DNA of 64,000 nt from Pantoea agglomerans. GTDB lineage: Bacteria > Pseudomonadota > Gammaproteobacteria > Enterobacterales > Enterobacteriaceae. The notes beneath the pieces were generated by a model, which worked only from the letters and a program-made list of their open reading frames with translations, was not told the DNA's origin and did no database searches. Where the stretch lies: positions 3,472,001 through 3,536,000 of the forward strand of contig NZ_CP090207.1 in assembly GCF_021397715.1 (NCBI RefSeq), in the 5' to 3' direction. A program made the position numbers and the translations under genes. How positions within the stretch are numbered: the first letter of the stretch is position 1; every line of letters starts with the position of its first letter. This document shows positions 1 to 8,933 of the stretch, one piece after another.

Positions 1-294
1 AAAACCTACCACGAGCAGTGCAGCGGCGCCGGTTCGACCTTCTCGTTTGATATTGTCGGAGGTCAGCCCGCTGCATTTCGTTTTCTCAATGCGCTGGCGC
101 TGTTCAAGCAGGCGGTGAGCCTCGGCGGTACCGAGTCGCTGGCCAGCCATCCCGGCAGCACCACCCACTCTGGCGTGCCGCAGGCAGTGCGTCAGCGTAT
201 CGGGATCACTGATGCCACGGTGCGGCTGTCGATCGGCATCGAGAACGCGGGCGACCTGATTGAAGATATCCGGCTGGCGCTGGATCAGGCCTGA
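1..294 (+). CDS. PLP-dependent Cys/Met metabolism enzyme, C-terminal part (methionine gamma-lyase / cystathionine gamma-synthase family)
   Basis: The window opens inside this gene; 97 C-terminal residues are visible, ending in TGA at 292-294. The stretch [18 protein letters not shown] and the following substrate-carboxylate-binding arm (around [17 protein letters not shown]) are characteristic of the trans-sulfuration family of fold-type I PLP enzymes, which act on cysteine, homocysteine or methionine derivatives in the cytoplasm. The catalytic lysine lies outside the window, so methionine gamma-lyase, cystathionine gamma-lyase and O-acetylhomoserine-type enzymes cannot be separated. The gene converges on cueO with 2 bp between stop codons. 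In E. coli this position next to cueO is held by gcd, so the flank differs. Confidence 0.85.
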   Translation, partial: KTYHEQCSGAGSTFSFDIVGGQPAAFRFLNALALFKQAVSLGGTESLASHPGSTTHSGVPQAVRQRIGITDATVRLSIGIENAGDLIEDIRLALDQA

Positions 295-296
295 TT

Positions 297-1892
297 TCAG
301 CTGACGGTGAACCCGAGCATCATGCCGGTATCTTCATGCTCCAGCAGATGACAGTGGGCCATGTAAGCATGTTCGGCGGCGGCGACGTAATTGAAGCGCA
401 CCAGGACTTCGCTGCGCCAGCCGTCGACATTCACCATATCTTTCCAGCCCTGACGATGCGGTGCCGGTGGCTTGCCGTTCTCTGACAGAATACGGAACTG
501 GGTGCCGTGAATGTGGAACGGATGCAGCATCGCGTCGCCCTCGCCGGAAATCGTCCATTTCTCAAACTCGCCCAGCTTCACCGCAAAGGACGGTTTCGTC
601 ATGTTGAACGCCTGGCCGTTGATCTTATTGCCGTTTCGGAAATCATAACCGGCCGGTTGTGCCATGCCGTGCATACTGTGATCCATACCTTCCATCGGCG
701 GCATCGGCTCTGCCGTCTTTTTCTCCTGCATCTGCGGCATCGCGTGGTGGCCGCCCTTGCCCATCGCCTTGTCACCGTAGCGCTGCATCAGCGCCTGCAT
801 ACCCCGTTGATCCAGTTGCGGGTCCATCATCAGTTGCAGCCAGCGCGTGTTCAGCCCCTCGGTTTTCGGCACTGGCGGCAGCGTTGCCAGCTGATCCGGC
901 AGCGTGGCGCTGGCCATCACCCGCAGCGGCAAAATCTGCACCAGCGGCAGCGGCTGGTCGAACGGTGCCAGCGTCATGCCCATCTGCCCGACCGGCAGCG
1001 TCACCAGATCAAAGGCTTTCCCATCCGAGGTATCGATCATCACTTCAAAACGTTCGCCCGGCAGCATCGGCAGTGACGCCAGCTTCACCGGCTCGGTCAG
1101 CAGCCCGCCGTCGCTGGCGATGACATAGAGCGGACGCTGGTCACTGGCGGCAACCTGTAGCGAACGGGCATTGCAGCCATTCAGCAACCGCAACCGCAGC
1201 CAGCCGCGCGGCACCGCATGTTGCGGGTACTGCACGCCATTGGTCAGCATCATGTCGCCAAACCAGCCAACCGCTGCGCGCATCACATCCAGCTGGTAAT
1301 CAATCTGACTGCCATCTTTGGTCAGCTGTTTATCCTGAAAGATCAGCGGCACGTCATCCACGCCCCATTGGGTCGGCAGCCGCAATTTACCCATTTCATC
1401 ATCTTCCAGCAGGATCAGCCCGGCCAATCCCTGCGCCACCTGATGCCCGGTTTTCCCATGCAGATGCGGATGATACCAGCAGGTCGCAGCCGGTTGATCG
1501 GGAGTAAAAGAGACCTGTCGCGAGCCGCCAGCCGCGATGCTGGCCTGTGGACCGCCATCGACGGCGCCAGGGATCTCCAGCCCATGCCAGTGCAGCGTAG
1601 TGGCTTCGCTGAGCCGGTTATGAATGTTCACCGTGGCGGGCTTGCCACTTTGCAGCTTTATCGCCGGCCCGAGTAAGCTGCCGTTATAACCCCAGGTCGG
1701 CACCGCCTTACCGTTCCACTCCGTAGTGCCCTGCATAGCGGTCAGCGTGTACTGGCCTCTGGCATCCGGCAACAGCAGTGACGGAATCGGTAACAGCGGC
1801 CGGCTGGCAGCCATCAGCGAGCGGCTCCAGAGCGGCAGCGCCCCGGCCGCACTCAGGGCGGCCGTGAGTTTCAGGAATTGGCGACGTTGCAT
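297..1892 (-). CDS. cueO: Multicopper oxidase CueO (periplasmic cuprous oxidase)
   Basis: Oxidises Cu(I) to the less toxic Cu(II) in the periplasm. The N-terminus MQRRQFLKL is a twin-arginine export signal. Copper ligand motifs are all present: HWHG (101-104), HPHLHG (141-146), HPFHIHG (457-463) and [12 protein letters not shown] (513-524), with the Cys and Met ligands of the type 1 site. A Met/His-rich segment at about 365-412 is the CueO copper-binding insert. I chose the ATG at 1892 over the ATG at 1901 because AAGGA lies 8 nt before it and it gives the usual MQRR start; this makes 531 residues, close to the family length. A MerR-type copper promoter lies upstream. Confidence 0.96.
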   Translation of the reverse strand: MQRRQFLKLTAALSAAGALPLWSRSLMAASRPLLPIPSLLLPDARGQYTLTAMQGTTEWNGKAVPTWGYNGSLLGPAIKLQSGKPATVNIHNRLSEATTLHWHGLEIPGAVDGGPQASIAAGGSRQVSFTPDQPAATCWYHPHLHGKTGHQVAQGLAGLILLEDDEMGKLRLPTQWGVDDVPLIFQDKQLTKDGSQIDYQLDVMRAAVGWFGDMMLTNGVQYPQHAVPRGWLRLRLLNGCNARSLQVAASDQRPLYVIASDGGLLTEPVKLASLPMLPGERFEVMIDTSDGKAFDLVTLPVGQMGMTLAPFDQPLPLVQILPLRVMASATLPDQLATLPPVPKTEGLNTRWLQLMMDPQLDQRGMQALMQRYGDKAMGKGGHHAMPQMQEKKTAEPMPPMEGMDHSMHGMAQPAGYDFRNGNKINGQAFNMTKPSFAVKLGEFEKWTISGEGDAMLHPFHIHGTQFRILSENGKPPAPHRQGWKDMVNVDGWRSEVLVRFNYVAAAEHAYMAHCHLLEHEDTGMMLGFTVS

Positions 1893-1922
1893 GGTAATCA
1901 TCCTTGTAGCATGAGAGCAGAC

Positions 1923-1953
1923 AGCCTAAACCCTGACCTTATGGGAAGGTCAA
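1923..1953 (-). promoter_or_regulatory. CueR-type (MerR family) promoter of cueO
   Basis: On the minus strand TTGACC (1948-1953) and TAGGCT (1923-1928) are separated by exactly 19 bp, the overlong spacer typical of MerR-family activated promoters. The spacer holds an imperfect dyad, ACCTTCC-N7-TCAGGGT, resembling the known CueR box ACCTTCC-N7-GGAAGGT. The -10 lies about 30 nt before the chosen cueO start. CueR control is inferred from family knowledge. Confidence 0.75.
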
Positions 1954-2072
1954 GCGTTACGCACCGGAATCAGCCGAAAAAAGGCGGAGAGCCGCACGGT
2001 ACGGCAAATTAATCGAAAACCTGATAGTAACTGTGCTAACGTCATTAACAATATCCATTGAAGAGAACGATT

Positions 2073-2420
2073 ATGAAGCAAAGCTTTAAGATCCTGCTGC
2101 TGACGGGACTCCTTGGCTTCTCCTCCACCAGTTTTGCCCTGAGCGAATCCGAAGCGGAAGATCTGGCCGATCTGACGGCGGTGTTCGTCTATCTGAAAAA
2201 TGATTGCGGCTATCAGGATCTGCCGGATGCGCAGATCCGTAAGGCACTGGTCTTTTTTGCTCAGCAGAACCGCTGGGATTTAAGCAACTACAGCAATTAC
2301 AACATGAAGGCGCTGGGCGAAGAGAGCTATCGTGACCTGAGCGGCATCGCCATCACCAACGATAAAAAATGTAAGTCGCTGGCACGCGATTCGCTGAGCC
2401 TGCTGGCTTACGTCCGCTAA
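2073..2420 (+). CDS. yacC: YacC family secreted protein (PulS/OutS pilotin-like)
   Basis: 115 residues with a signal peptide (MKQSFKILLLTGLLGFSSTSFA) followed by a mature domain beginning LSESEAEDLADLTAVFVYLKNDCGYQ and ending in LARDSLSLLAYVR, which matches E. coli YacC as I know it. The family is related to the PulS/OutS pilotins that chaperone secretins, but no secretin gene is in this window and the function remains unproven. Two cysteines (in NDCGY and KKCKS) could form a disulfide in the periplasm. The ATG at 2073, with AAGAGA 6 nt upstream, was preferred over the TTG at 2058. It lies upstream of speE in the same direction. Confidence 0.9.
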   Translation: MKQSFKILLLTGLLGFSSTSFALSESEAEDLADLTAVFVYLKNDCGYQDLPDAQIRKALVFFAQQNRWDLSNYSNYNMKALGEESYRDLSGIAITNDKKCKSLARDSLSLLAYVR

Positions 2421-2525
2421 TCCTCCTCTCTCTTCTGCTGGACATTTGACCGTGCAACCACGGTCAGAGTTAGCTATGATGTGCCGCCCATTTTCATGGC
2501 GATGTCATCAGAGGAGAGCCCCACC

Positions 2526-3389
2526 ATGGCCCAAAATGAAATGTGGTATGAAACCCTTCATGCCGGTTTTGGTCAGTATTTCACCATCGATAAACAGCTC
2601 TATCGTGAGAAAACTGCGCATCAGGATTTAATCATTTTCGAAAATGCCGCGATGGGTCGCGTCATGGCGCTGGACGGCGTGGTGCAGACCACCGAGCGCG
2701 ACGAATTTATCTATCATGAAATGATGACCCACGTTCCTCTGCTGGCGCACGGCGCGGCGAAAAGCGTGCTGATCATTGGCGGCGGCGATGGTGCCATGCT
2801 GCGTGAAGTGTCGCGTCATCCGCAGATCGAAAAGATCACCATGGTGGAAATCGACGCTGGCGTGGTCACCTTCTGCCGCCAGTACCTGCCGAACCACAGC
2901 GCCGGTGCCTATGACGATCCGCGCTTTACCCTGGTGATCGACGACGGCGTTAACTTCGTCAATCAGACCACCGAAAAATTTGATGTCATCATCTCTGACT
3001 GCACCGATCCCATCGGTCCCGGTGAAAGTCTGTTTACCTCAGAATTTTATGCCGGCTGCAAAGCGGCCCTTAATGAAAATGGCATCTTTGTGGCGCAGAA
3101 TGGCGTCTGCTTCCTGCAACAGGATGAAGCGGTTAACAGCCATCGCAAACTGGGCCACTATTTTTCCGATGTCAGCTTCTATCAGGCGGCAATTCCGACC
3201 TATTACGGCGGCATCATGACCTTTGCCTGGGCGAGTGACAATCCGGCGCTGCGCCAGATCGATAGCGCTACCCTGCAGGCGCGTTTTGAGGCCGCTGGCC
3301 TGACCTGCCGTTACTATACACCGGCAATCCATACCGGCAGTTTTGCCCTGCCGCAATATCTGTTGAATGCGTTATCCGCCACACGCTGA
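2526..3389 (+). CDS. speE: Spermidine synthase (polyamine aminopropyltransferase)
   Basis: Transfers the aminopropyl group of decarboxylated S-adenosylmethionine to putrescine, making spermidine and methylthioadenosine in the cytosol. The Rossmann nucleotide motif GGGDGA is at 85-90 and the catalytic and putrescine-binding segment [12 protein letters not shown] at 156-167. The length of 287 residues agrees with E. coli SpeE (288). The ATG at 2526 follows GAGGAGA by a proper distance and begins [12 protein letters not shown]; the longer reading frame from 2481 has no family match. It is followed 28 bp later by speD, which supplies the aminopropyl donor, so the two form the usual speED operon. 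Confidence 0.97.
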   Translation: MAQNEMWYETLHAGFGQYFTIDKQLYREKTAHQDLIIFENAAMGRVMALDGVVQTTERDEFIYHEMMTHVPLLAHGAAKSVLIIGGGDGAMLREVSRHPQIEKITMVEIDAGVVTFCRQYLPNHSAGAYDDPRFTLVIDDGVNFVNQTTEKFDVIISDCTDPIGPGESLFTSEFYAGCKAALNENGIFVAQNGVCFLQQDEAVNSHRKLGHYFSDVSFYQAAIPTYYGGIMTFAWASDNPALRQIDSATLQARFEAAGLTCRYYTPAIHTGSFALPQYLLNALSATR

Positions 3390-3417
3390 TGGCACATTTC
3401 TAAGGGGGTGAATAAAA

Positions 3418-4227
3418 TTGCAAAAGCTAAAACTACATGGCTTCAACAACCTGACTAAGAGCCTGAGTTTTTGTATTTACGATATTTGCTATGCGAATAC
3501 TGAAGCTGAACGCGATGGTTATATTGCCTACATTGATGAGCAATATAACGCTAATCGTCTGACCGAAATTCTGACCGAGACCTGCTCGATCATTGGTGCC
3601 AACGTGCTGAACATTGCGCGCCAGGATTATGAGCCGCAGGGTGCCAGCGTCACCATTCTGGTCAGCGAAGAACCGATCGATCCGAAAGATATCGATAACT
3701 CGGAACACCCTGGCCCGTTGCCAAATTCGGTGGTGGCCCATCTGGATAAGAGCCATATCTGCGTACACACCTATCCGGAAAGCCATCCGGAAGGCGGACT
3801 CTGTACCTTCCGCGCCGATATTGAAGTCTCAACCTGCGGCGTGATTTCACCGCTGAAAGCGCTGAATTACCTGATTCACCAGCTGGAATCTGACATCGTG
3901 ACGGTCGATTACCGGGTGCGCGGTTTTACCCGTGACGTAAAAGGGATGAAGCACTTTATCGATCATGAAATTAATTCGATCCAGAACTTCATGTCGGATG
4001 ATATGAAGGCGATGTATGACATGGTGGATGTGAACGTTTATCAGGAGAACATCTTCCATACCAAGATGTTGCTGAAAGAGTTCGATCTCAAGCACTACCT
4101 GTTCAACACCCAGCCTGAAGATCTCAGCCCGCAGGAACACAAGCGAATCACCGACCTGCTGTGGAAAGAGATGCGTGAAATTTATTACGGCAGAAATATC
4201 CCGTCAGTGGGCTTAAAGACGCTGTAA
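3418..4227 (+). CDS. speD: S-adenosylmethionine decarboxylase proenzyme
   Basis: Makes decarboxylated SAM for SpeE. It is a pyruvoyl enzyme made by self-cleavage: the cleavage pair Lys111-Ser112 (in LDKSHICVH) and Cys140 (in STCGV) sit at the same positions as in E. coli SpeD. The start is TTG at 3418, preceded by AAGGGGGTG; a TTG start is also used in E. coli. The protein has 269 residues, about five more than the K-12 one, mostly at the C-terminus. It is the second gene of the speED operon. After its stop the conserved gene order breaks, and the catabolic island begins. Confidence 0.97.
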   Translation: MQKLKLHGFNNLTKSLSFCIYDICYANTEAERDGYIAYIDEQYNANRLTEILTETCSIIGANVLNIARQDYEPQGASVTILVSEEPIDPKDIDNSEHPGPLPNSVVAHLDKSHICVHTYPESHPEGGLCTFRADIEVSTCGVISPLKALNYLIHQLESDIVTVDYRVRGFTRDVKGMKHFIDHEINSIQNFMSDDMKAMYDMVDVNVYQENIFHTKMLLKEFDLKHYLFNTQPEDLSPQEHKRITDLLWKEMREIYYGRNIPSVGLKTL

Positions 4228-4400
4228 TCGTAGGTGGCGGCGCGCTGACTGCAGCATCGGGCGCGCCTTCCCTCCCTGTCACTTCAACTTCCCCATCATC
4301 GCAACGTCTCCAATACCCGATCGCCAACAATAATTTTTCCGTCTGAGGATGATATTTTCAGCGCTGGACGCTTCTCTTTCATCCCATGACAGGCAAAAAA

Positions 4401-5693
4401 ATGGCAAGAATTAACGTAATGGATTTCGATGCCGTACCGGACGCCACCTCTCTTTCTACCCAGGCGATTCAACGCGCCATCGACAGCGCAACCGACGGCG
4501 ATACCGTACTGATTCCGGCAGGACGCTTTCTCAGCGGAGCACTTTTTTTAAAGAGCAACATGACGCTGGAGCTGGCTGACAATGCGGTGCTGCTTGGCAG
4601 TCAGCAGCTGGAAGATTATCCACAAATCGACAGCCGCGTGGCGGGGATTGATATGGTCTGGCCGGCGGCGCTTCTTAACATCAATCATTGCCGAAACGTC
4701 ACGCTGTGCGGCAATGGCACAATTGATGGGCAAGGCGCCGTCTGGTGGCATAAATTCTGGGGCGATGATGAAAACAGTGGGATGCTGGCGGAATACAGTC
4801 AGCGCGGCCTGCGCTGGGTGGTGGATTACGACTGCCAGCGGCCGCGTAACCTGGTGGTGTATCACAGTGAGAACGTGACGCTGGCGGACTTTACCTCACG
4901 GGATTCCGGCTTCTGGAATGTTCACATCTGTTATTCAACGCAGGTTATTTTGCAGGGTCTGCGGGTGCTGAACCAGACAGGCCCCAGTACCGACGGCATC
5001 GATATTGATTCCAGCCAGCAGGTTCGCGTCGAAGGCTGTACCGTTTCCTGCAATGACGACAATATCTGCGTGAAATCGGGACGCGGTGCCGAAGCGCAAC
5101 AGCTGGGCAGAACGGCGCGCGATATTATTATTCGCGACTGTACGCTGCTGAAGGGCTCGGGCATTACGCTGGGGAGCGAAACCTCTGGCGGTATTGAAAA
5201 CGTCATAATCGAGCACAATCGTTTTTCCGGTACCGGAGTCGGATTTCGCATTAAGTCAGCCCGCAACCGCGGGGGATGGATCAGCAATATTATTGTCCGC
5301 CACCTGACGCTTGAGGATGTTTGCTATCCCTTTATGCTCCAGCTGAACTGGTTCCCGCAGTACAGCTACAGCGCACAGTCAGCCGACGCAGAACAGCCGC
5401 CGCACTGGCGAAAACTGGCATCGGGCGTAGAGGGGCTGGCCGGGCTGACGCGAGTGGAGAATATTACCATCAGCCACATTACCAGTAGCCTGAGTCAACC
5501 CGCCCTGTTTTCACGCGCGTTTTTTATTGAAGGCGCGGCGGAACAGCCGATTGATCAGTTACGTTTCAGTGATATCCGGCTACAGGCGCAGGAATTTGGC
5601 AAGATAGCCGGCGTCAGTAATCTGATCTTTGAACGGGTCAGCGTTGATGCACCCGCCGCAACGCTGACAGAGAATGATGCTTATCATCGCTAG
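4401..5693 (+). CDS. Glycoside hydrolase family 28-like (polygalacturonase superfamily) protein, probably cytoplasmic
   Basis: About 430 residues forming a parallel beta-helix of the pectinase type. GH28 motifs are recognisable: GPSTDGIDID for NTD, CNDDNICVKSGRG for the catalytic DD pair, and FRIKSA for the R-x-K motif. Motif III, normally G-H-G, reads GSGITLGSE, so the family histidine is missing. There is no signal peptide, which implies a substrate imported as oligosaccharide rather than polymeric pectin. The ATG at 4401 has AGG 7 nt upstream; the in-frame ATG at 4386 has no visible ribosome site. It converges on the DeoR gene and is the first gene of the island after speD. Substrate unknown. 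Confidence 0.85.
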   Translation: MARINVMDFDAVPDATSLSTQAIQRAIDSATDGDTVLIPAGRFLSGALFLKSNMTLELADNAVLLGSQQLEDYPQIDSRVAGIDMVWPAALLNINHCRNVTLCGNGTIDGQGAVWWHKFWGDDENSGMLAEYSQRGLRWVVDYDCQRPRNLVVYHSENVTLADFTSRDSGFWNVHICYSTQVILQGLRVLNQTGPSTDGIDIDSSQQVRVEGCTVSCNDDNICVKSGRGAEAQQLGRTARDIIIRDCTLLKGSGITLGSETSGGIENVIIEHNRFSGTGVGFRIKSARNRGGWISNIIVRHLTLEDVCYPFMLQLNWFPQYSYSAQSADAEQPPHWRKLASGVEGLAGLTRVENITISHITSSLSQPALFSRAFFIEGAAEQPIDQLRFSDIRLQAQEFGKIAGVSNLIFERVSVDAPAATLTENDAYHR

Positions 5694-5742
5694 CGATACC
5701 TCTGACGACAGATGGCTGCGGGACAAGCCCATTGAAACGTCT

Positions 5743-6507
5743 TCAGGTTGAAGTCAGTGCGAGCGTAATCCCGCGCTCGCGCAGGGCGAGGCCGACCTCT
5801 TCCTCTAACCGGCAGTCAGTGACCACATCGGTCAGGCTTTCCAGCGGCACGGCGCAAAACAGCGACCAGGAACCATATTTGCTGCTGTCTGCCAGCAATA
5901 TCCGGCGAGAAGCATTGGCCAGCAGATCGTGTTTCAGTCCGGCTTTTTCCTCCGTTGGCGTGGTAATACCGCGCTCCAGGCTCCACGAGTTACAGCTGAC
6001 AAAAGCGATATCGGGATTGATGCCGCGCAACAGCCGGCGGCCGTGCTCGCCAATACAGGACTGGCTGGAATCATCAATGCGACCCCCGATAATCGTCACC
6101 TCAATCTGCCTGAATTCCGACAAAAACAGCGCAATGTGCAGATCGGCGGTAATCACCCGCAGCGGCAGATGGGTCAGCTGCCGTGCCAGCTCCAGCATGG
6201 TGGTACCGGCATCCAGCACCACCGAATCGCCCGCCTGAACAAAACGGGCAGCACAGGCCGCAATCGCCTGCTTTTCGGCCAGGTTACGCTGCATTTTCTC
6301 CAGCGTCGTCGGTTGCGTGGGAATAAAGCGGTTGAGGGTAACGCCGCCATGACTGCGGCTGATGACCCCTTCTTTATCCAGCTTAATCAAATCACGTCGA
6401 ATGGTAGCCGGTGAGGCGGAGATGGCACTGACTAGTTGCTCAACAGTCACCAGATTATGACTTTTTAGGTAATCCATAATCTGGTCAAGACGGCTCTGTC
6501 CCTTCAT
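5743..6507 (-). CDS. DeoR/GlpR family transcriptional regulator of the acid-sugar cluster
   Basis: 254 residues: an N-terminal DeoR winged helix-turn-helix (residues 1-57, with [19 protein letters not shown] and the typical GVISRSHGG) and a DeoRC sugar-phosphate-sensing domain (about 75-235, with [13 protein letters not shown]). Such proteins are usually repressors released by a phosphorylated sugar. The gene starts 6 bp after the stop of the PdxA-like gene, so it is co-transcribed with the kinase and dehydrogenase. That makes a four-carbon acid phosphate a plausible effector, which is inference. Its likely operator lies at 8778-8807. Confidence 0.93.
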   Translation of the reverse strand: MKGQSRLDQIMDYLKSHNLVTVEQLVSAISASPATIRRDLIKLDKEGVISRSHGGVTLNRFIPTQPTTLEKMQRNLAEKQAIAACAARFVQAGDSVVLDAGTTMLELARQLTHLPLRVITADLHIALFLSEFRQIEVTIIGGRIDDSSQSCIGEHGRRLLRGINPDIAFVSCNSWSLERGITTPTEEKAGLKHDLLANASRRILLADSSKYGSWSLFCAVPLESLTDVVTDCRLEEEVGLALRERGITLALTST

Positions 6508-6513
6508 ATATCC

Positions 6514-7494
6514 CTATGCGAGCTGCATCGCGAGTTTAATAGAGATCGCCATGCTGTCAGACTTCGCTTTACCTGTCCAGGCGATATCAAATGCGGTGCC
6601 GTGGTCCGCCGAGGTGCGGATAAACGGCAGGCCCGCCGTGATGTTAACCCCGTCGTAGAATCCCAGCAGTTTAAGCGGAATATGCCCCTGATCGTGGTAC
6701 ATCGCGACCACCATGTCATACCGTCCATCCTGGCACTGCAGGAACACCGTGTCCGGCGGACAAGGCCCGTAGACATCAATCCCCTGCGCTTTCATTGCCG
6801 CAATGGCTGGCGCAACCGTGGTGATCTCCTCATCGCCAAACAGGCCGTTTTCACCGGCGTGCGGATTAACGCCCGCCACGGCAATGCGCGGCTGGGTATA
6901 ACCGACCCGACGCAGGAAAGTGTCCGCCATACCAATCACGGTTTTGATGCGCGTCTGGTTCAGCGTATCGAGGAACTTACGCAGCGCAATGTGGGTCGTG
7001 ACATGAATCACTTTCAGCTTATCGGTATAGAGGACCATGGCGTAATCTCTGGTCCCGGTAAGATGCGCCAGCAGTTCAGTGTGACCAGGATAGAGATGGC
7101 CCGCCGCATGCAGCGCCTCTTTGTTCAGCGGCGCGGTGGCTATGGCATGCACGTCGCCCGCCAGTGCCAGCTCTGTAGCACACTTCACGCAACGCCATGC
7201 CAGATCTCCCGCCTCTTTCTGCACCACGCCAGGTTTCAGCGCGTCGGGATCGGCCAGGGGCTCATCGATTACGTTGATGATGCCGGGTGCAAACCGCGCA
7301 TCCTGCACCCGGTCCAGCACCCGCAGCTCGGCCTGTGGCGTAATATTCATCGCCATAATGCGGCGCAGCGTACTGGCACAGCCTATCACCACCGCAGGAA
7401 TGCCATTCAGCTCACCTTCAGAGAGTGACTTAATGATGATTTCCGGGCTGATGCCCGCCGGATCGCCCATGGTGATCGCAATAATTTTACTCAC
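6514..7494 (-). CDS. pdxA2: PdxA2-type 4-phospho-D-threonate / D-erythronate 3-dehydrogenase
   Basis: 326-residue member of the PdxA family. The metal-binding histidines of PdxA are conserved as His168 (VTTHIAL), His212 (VNPHAGE) and His267 (YHDQGH), and the N-terminal MGDPAGISPE signature is present. PdxA2 proteins encoded beside a DUF1537 kinase oxidise 4-phospho-D-threonate or 4-phospho-D-erythronate; the product decarboxylates to dihydroxyacetone phosphate. True PdxA of pyridoxal synthesis lies elsewhere in enterics, so a catabolic role is favoured by context. The GTG start at 7494 follows GGAGAA and overlaps the kinase stop by 8 bp; an upstream ATG would lack this match. Confidence 0.9.
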   Translation of the reverse strand: MSKIIAITMGDPAGISPEIIIKSLSEGELNGIPAVVIGCASTLRRIMAMNITPQAELRVLDRVQDARFAPGIINVIDEPLADPDALKPGVVQKEAGDLAWRCVKCATELALAGDVHAIATAPLNKEALHAAGHLYPGHTELLAHLTGTRDYAMVLYTDKLKVIHVTTHIALRKFLDTLNQTRIKTVIGMADTFLRRVGYTQPRIAVAGVNPHAGENGLFGDEEITTVAPAIAAMKAQGIDVYGPCPPDTVFLQCQDGRYDMVVAMYHDQGHIPLKLLGFYDGVNITAGLPFIRTSADHGTAFDIAWTGKAKSDSMAISIKLAMQLA

Positions 7495-8746
7495 TCGACT
7501 TCTCCTCAATAAAACCAATGGCTGCTACCAGGGTATTTTCATCACCAAAGCCACCCGCTTTGGTCATCACCGGCAGAGTAAATTCACTGTTAAGCAGAAC
7601 CCCGTGCGGCACACAGCCCGCCACCAGACCCTGAATTTTAAAGCCGCTGGCCCCCAGTGCCTGGGCAACGGCAATCGCCACGTCGCCTCCCGACAGATAG
7701 AGCGCATGCGGCAGCTGTGTCCGGCACAGGCTGTGGGTTATTTCGCCCAGCAACTGACTGATCGCTTCACCCAGCTGCTGGCGGGTCACGCTGTGCTGCT
7801 GGCTGAGATGCCCGATATCGTGACGCTGGGATTCTTGCTGGCAGGTGCGGATCACCGTATGGCGACCGGCACGCAGTGCGGTTTCAGCCTGTTGGATCCA
7901 GCGATCCCGGTCGGGCCAGGCGGGCTGCTGAAACAGCTGACGGATATCGACATCCACTATCTCAACTGCCCGCTGTTTAAGCAGCGTGGCGATCTGCTGC
8001 TGCGCGCTGCTGCTCATCGATCCTACTACTGCCAGCACGGGCCGCGACGGGCGAACAGAGAGCGCTGCGCCCAGCGCATCGCTTAATCCGGCGGCTCCCA
8101 CCAGCAGCGGCTTCTCTGCCAGCCGCGCCGCAGCGGTTATCAGTCGCGCCAGATCGGCTTCATTTTCGGCATCCACCACCACGACGCCATGCACCGCCGC
8201 TAACACCGCATCAAGCCGATCGCTGCGCAGCGTCGGGAGATCGATCTCCGTGCCGTCGATCTGCATCTGATCGAGTACGCGGGGGCTGAGGATCGGGGTT
8301 TTCGGATCGCTGGCAAATTCGGTGTCTGTCAGTAAATGCTGATTGACCCACACTTTACCCTCGCGTGTGGTGCGGCCCAGTCGTGGCACGGCTGGCGCAA
8401 CCAGCGCCAGCCTTTTGCCGCTGGCGTGCAGCGCAGCCGCGGTTTCAGCACCGACGTTGCCGCGCAGCGTGGAGTCGATCTTTTTAAACAGCCAGCCCTG
8501 CTGAAGCTCTGCGGCGAAGTGCTGCACCACCTGAGCGACGCGCTCTGCGGCCTGGCTGGCGCTGGCTGCCCTGCTGTCGGTGCTGATGACCAGCACATCC
8601 GCAGCGTCGTCTGGCAACGGTGCCTTAGTGCCAAACAGCACATGTACGCGGGCGCCAGCCTGTGCCAGTCCGCTACCCGCATCGTTGGCACCGGTAAAGT
8701 CATCGGCGATGACCAGCACCGGGGTTTTCCATAATGATGAGCCCAT
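7487..8746 (-). CDS. Four-carbon acid sugar kinase (DUF1537 family; D-threonate/D-erythronate kinase type)
   Basis: 419 residues. The N-terminal domain opens with LVIADDFTGANDAG, the hallmark of the DUF1537 kinases (DtnK, DenK, LtnK, OtnK), and the C-terminal nucleotide-binding domain carries LYLSGGDVA and GLVAGCVPHG. These enzymes phosphorylate four-carbon aldonates or their 3-oxo forms. Pairing with a PdxA2 gene argues for D-threonate or D-erythronate as substrate. The start at 8746 has GGAG 5 nt upstream; an in-frame TTG further up would fall inside the operator repeats. It is the promoter-proximal gene of the three-gene minus-strand operon ending in the DeoR regulator. Confidence 0.9.
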   Translation of the reverse strand: MGSSLWKTPVLVIADDFTGANDAGSGLAQAGARVHVLFGTKAPLPDDAADVLVISTDSRAASASQAAERVAQVVQHFAAELQQGWLFKKIDSTLRGNVGAETAAALHASGKRLALVAPAVPRLGRTTREGKVWVNQHLLTDTEFASDPKTPILSPRVLDQMQIDGTEIDLPTLRSDRLDAVLAAVHGVVVVDAENEADLARLITAAARLAEKPLLVGAAGLSDALGAALSVRPSRPVLAVVGSMSSSAQQQIATLLKQRAVEIVDVDIRQLFQQPAWPDRDRWIQQAETALRAGRHTVIRTCQQESQRHDIGHLSQQHSVTRQQLGEAISQLLGEITHSLCRTQLPHALYLSGGDVAIAVAQALGASGFKIQGLVAGCVPHGVLLNSEFTLPVMTKAGGFGDENTLVAAIGFIEEKSSE

Positions 8747-8777
8747 CCTCACTCCTGTCAGGCGATTGTCGCTGCAT

Positions 8778-8807
8778 TTGATTATATTCAATCATGATTG
8801 ATTATAT
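8778..8807. promoter_or_regulatory. Putative DeoR-type operator in the divergent control region
   Basis: TTGATTATAT occurs twice in the same orientation, at 8778-8787 and 8798-8807, exactly 20 bp apart, about two helical turns. Between and overlapping them is the perfect 12-bp palindrome CAATCATGATTG (8789-8800). This lies in the 187-bp region between the divergently transcribed kinase and Fe-alcohol dehydrogenase genes, where a regulator encoded in the cluster would be expected to bind. Assignment to the cluster DeoR protein is inference. Confidence 0.5.
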
Positions 8808-8933
8808 GTGAGCAAGTTCAAATTAATCGAAATCGATATGCCTTATAAAATTAGCCACTGAGAGTGACTGACTTCGCATTGCGCTGAGCAAGATTAATCA
8901 TCTGCTCAGACAGGACAGAAATAAGGGTATGAA

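Noticed and set aside
2481-2525. Upstream extension of speE from 2481
   Set aside because: The extra 15 codons have no family match and the GAGGAGA ribosome site points to the ATG at 2526.
6514-7494. Calling the PdxA-like gene pyridoxal-phosphate biosynthesis pdxA
   Set aside because: In enterics pdxA lies with ksgA and surA; pairing with a DUF1537 kinase and DeoR regulator points to the catabolic PdxA2 group.
7121-8086. Plus-strand 321-codon open frame spanning the PdxA2 and kinase genes
   Set aside because: Lies opposite two well-supported overlapping genes and has no recognisable domain.
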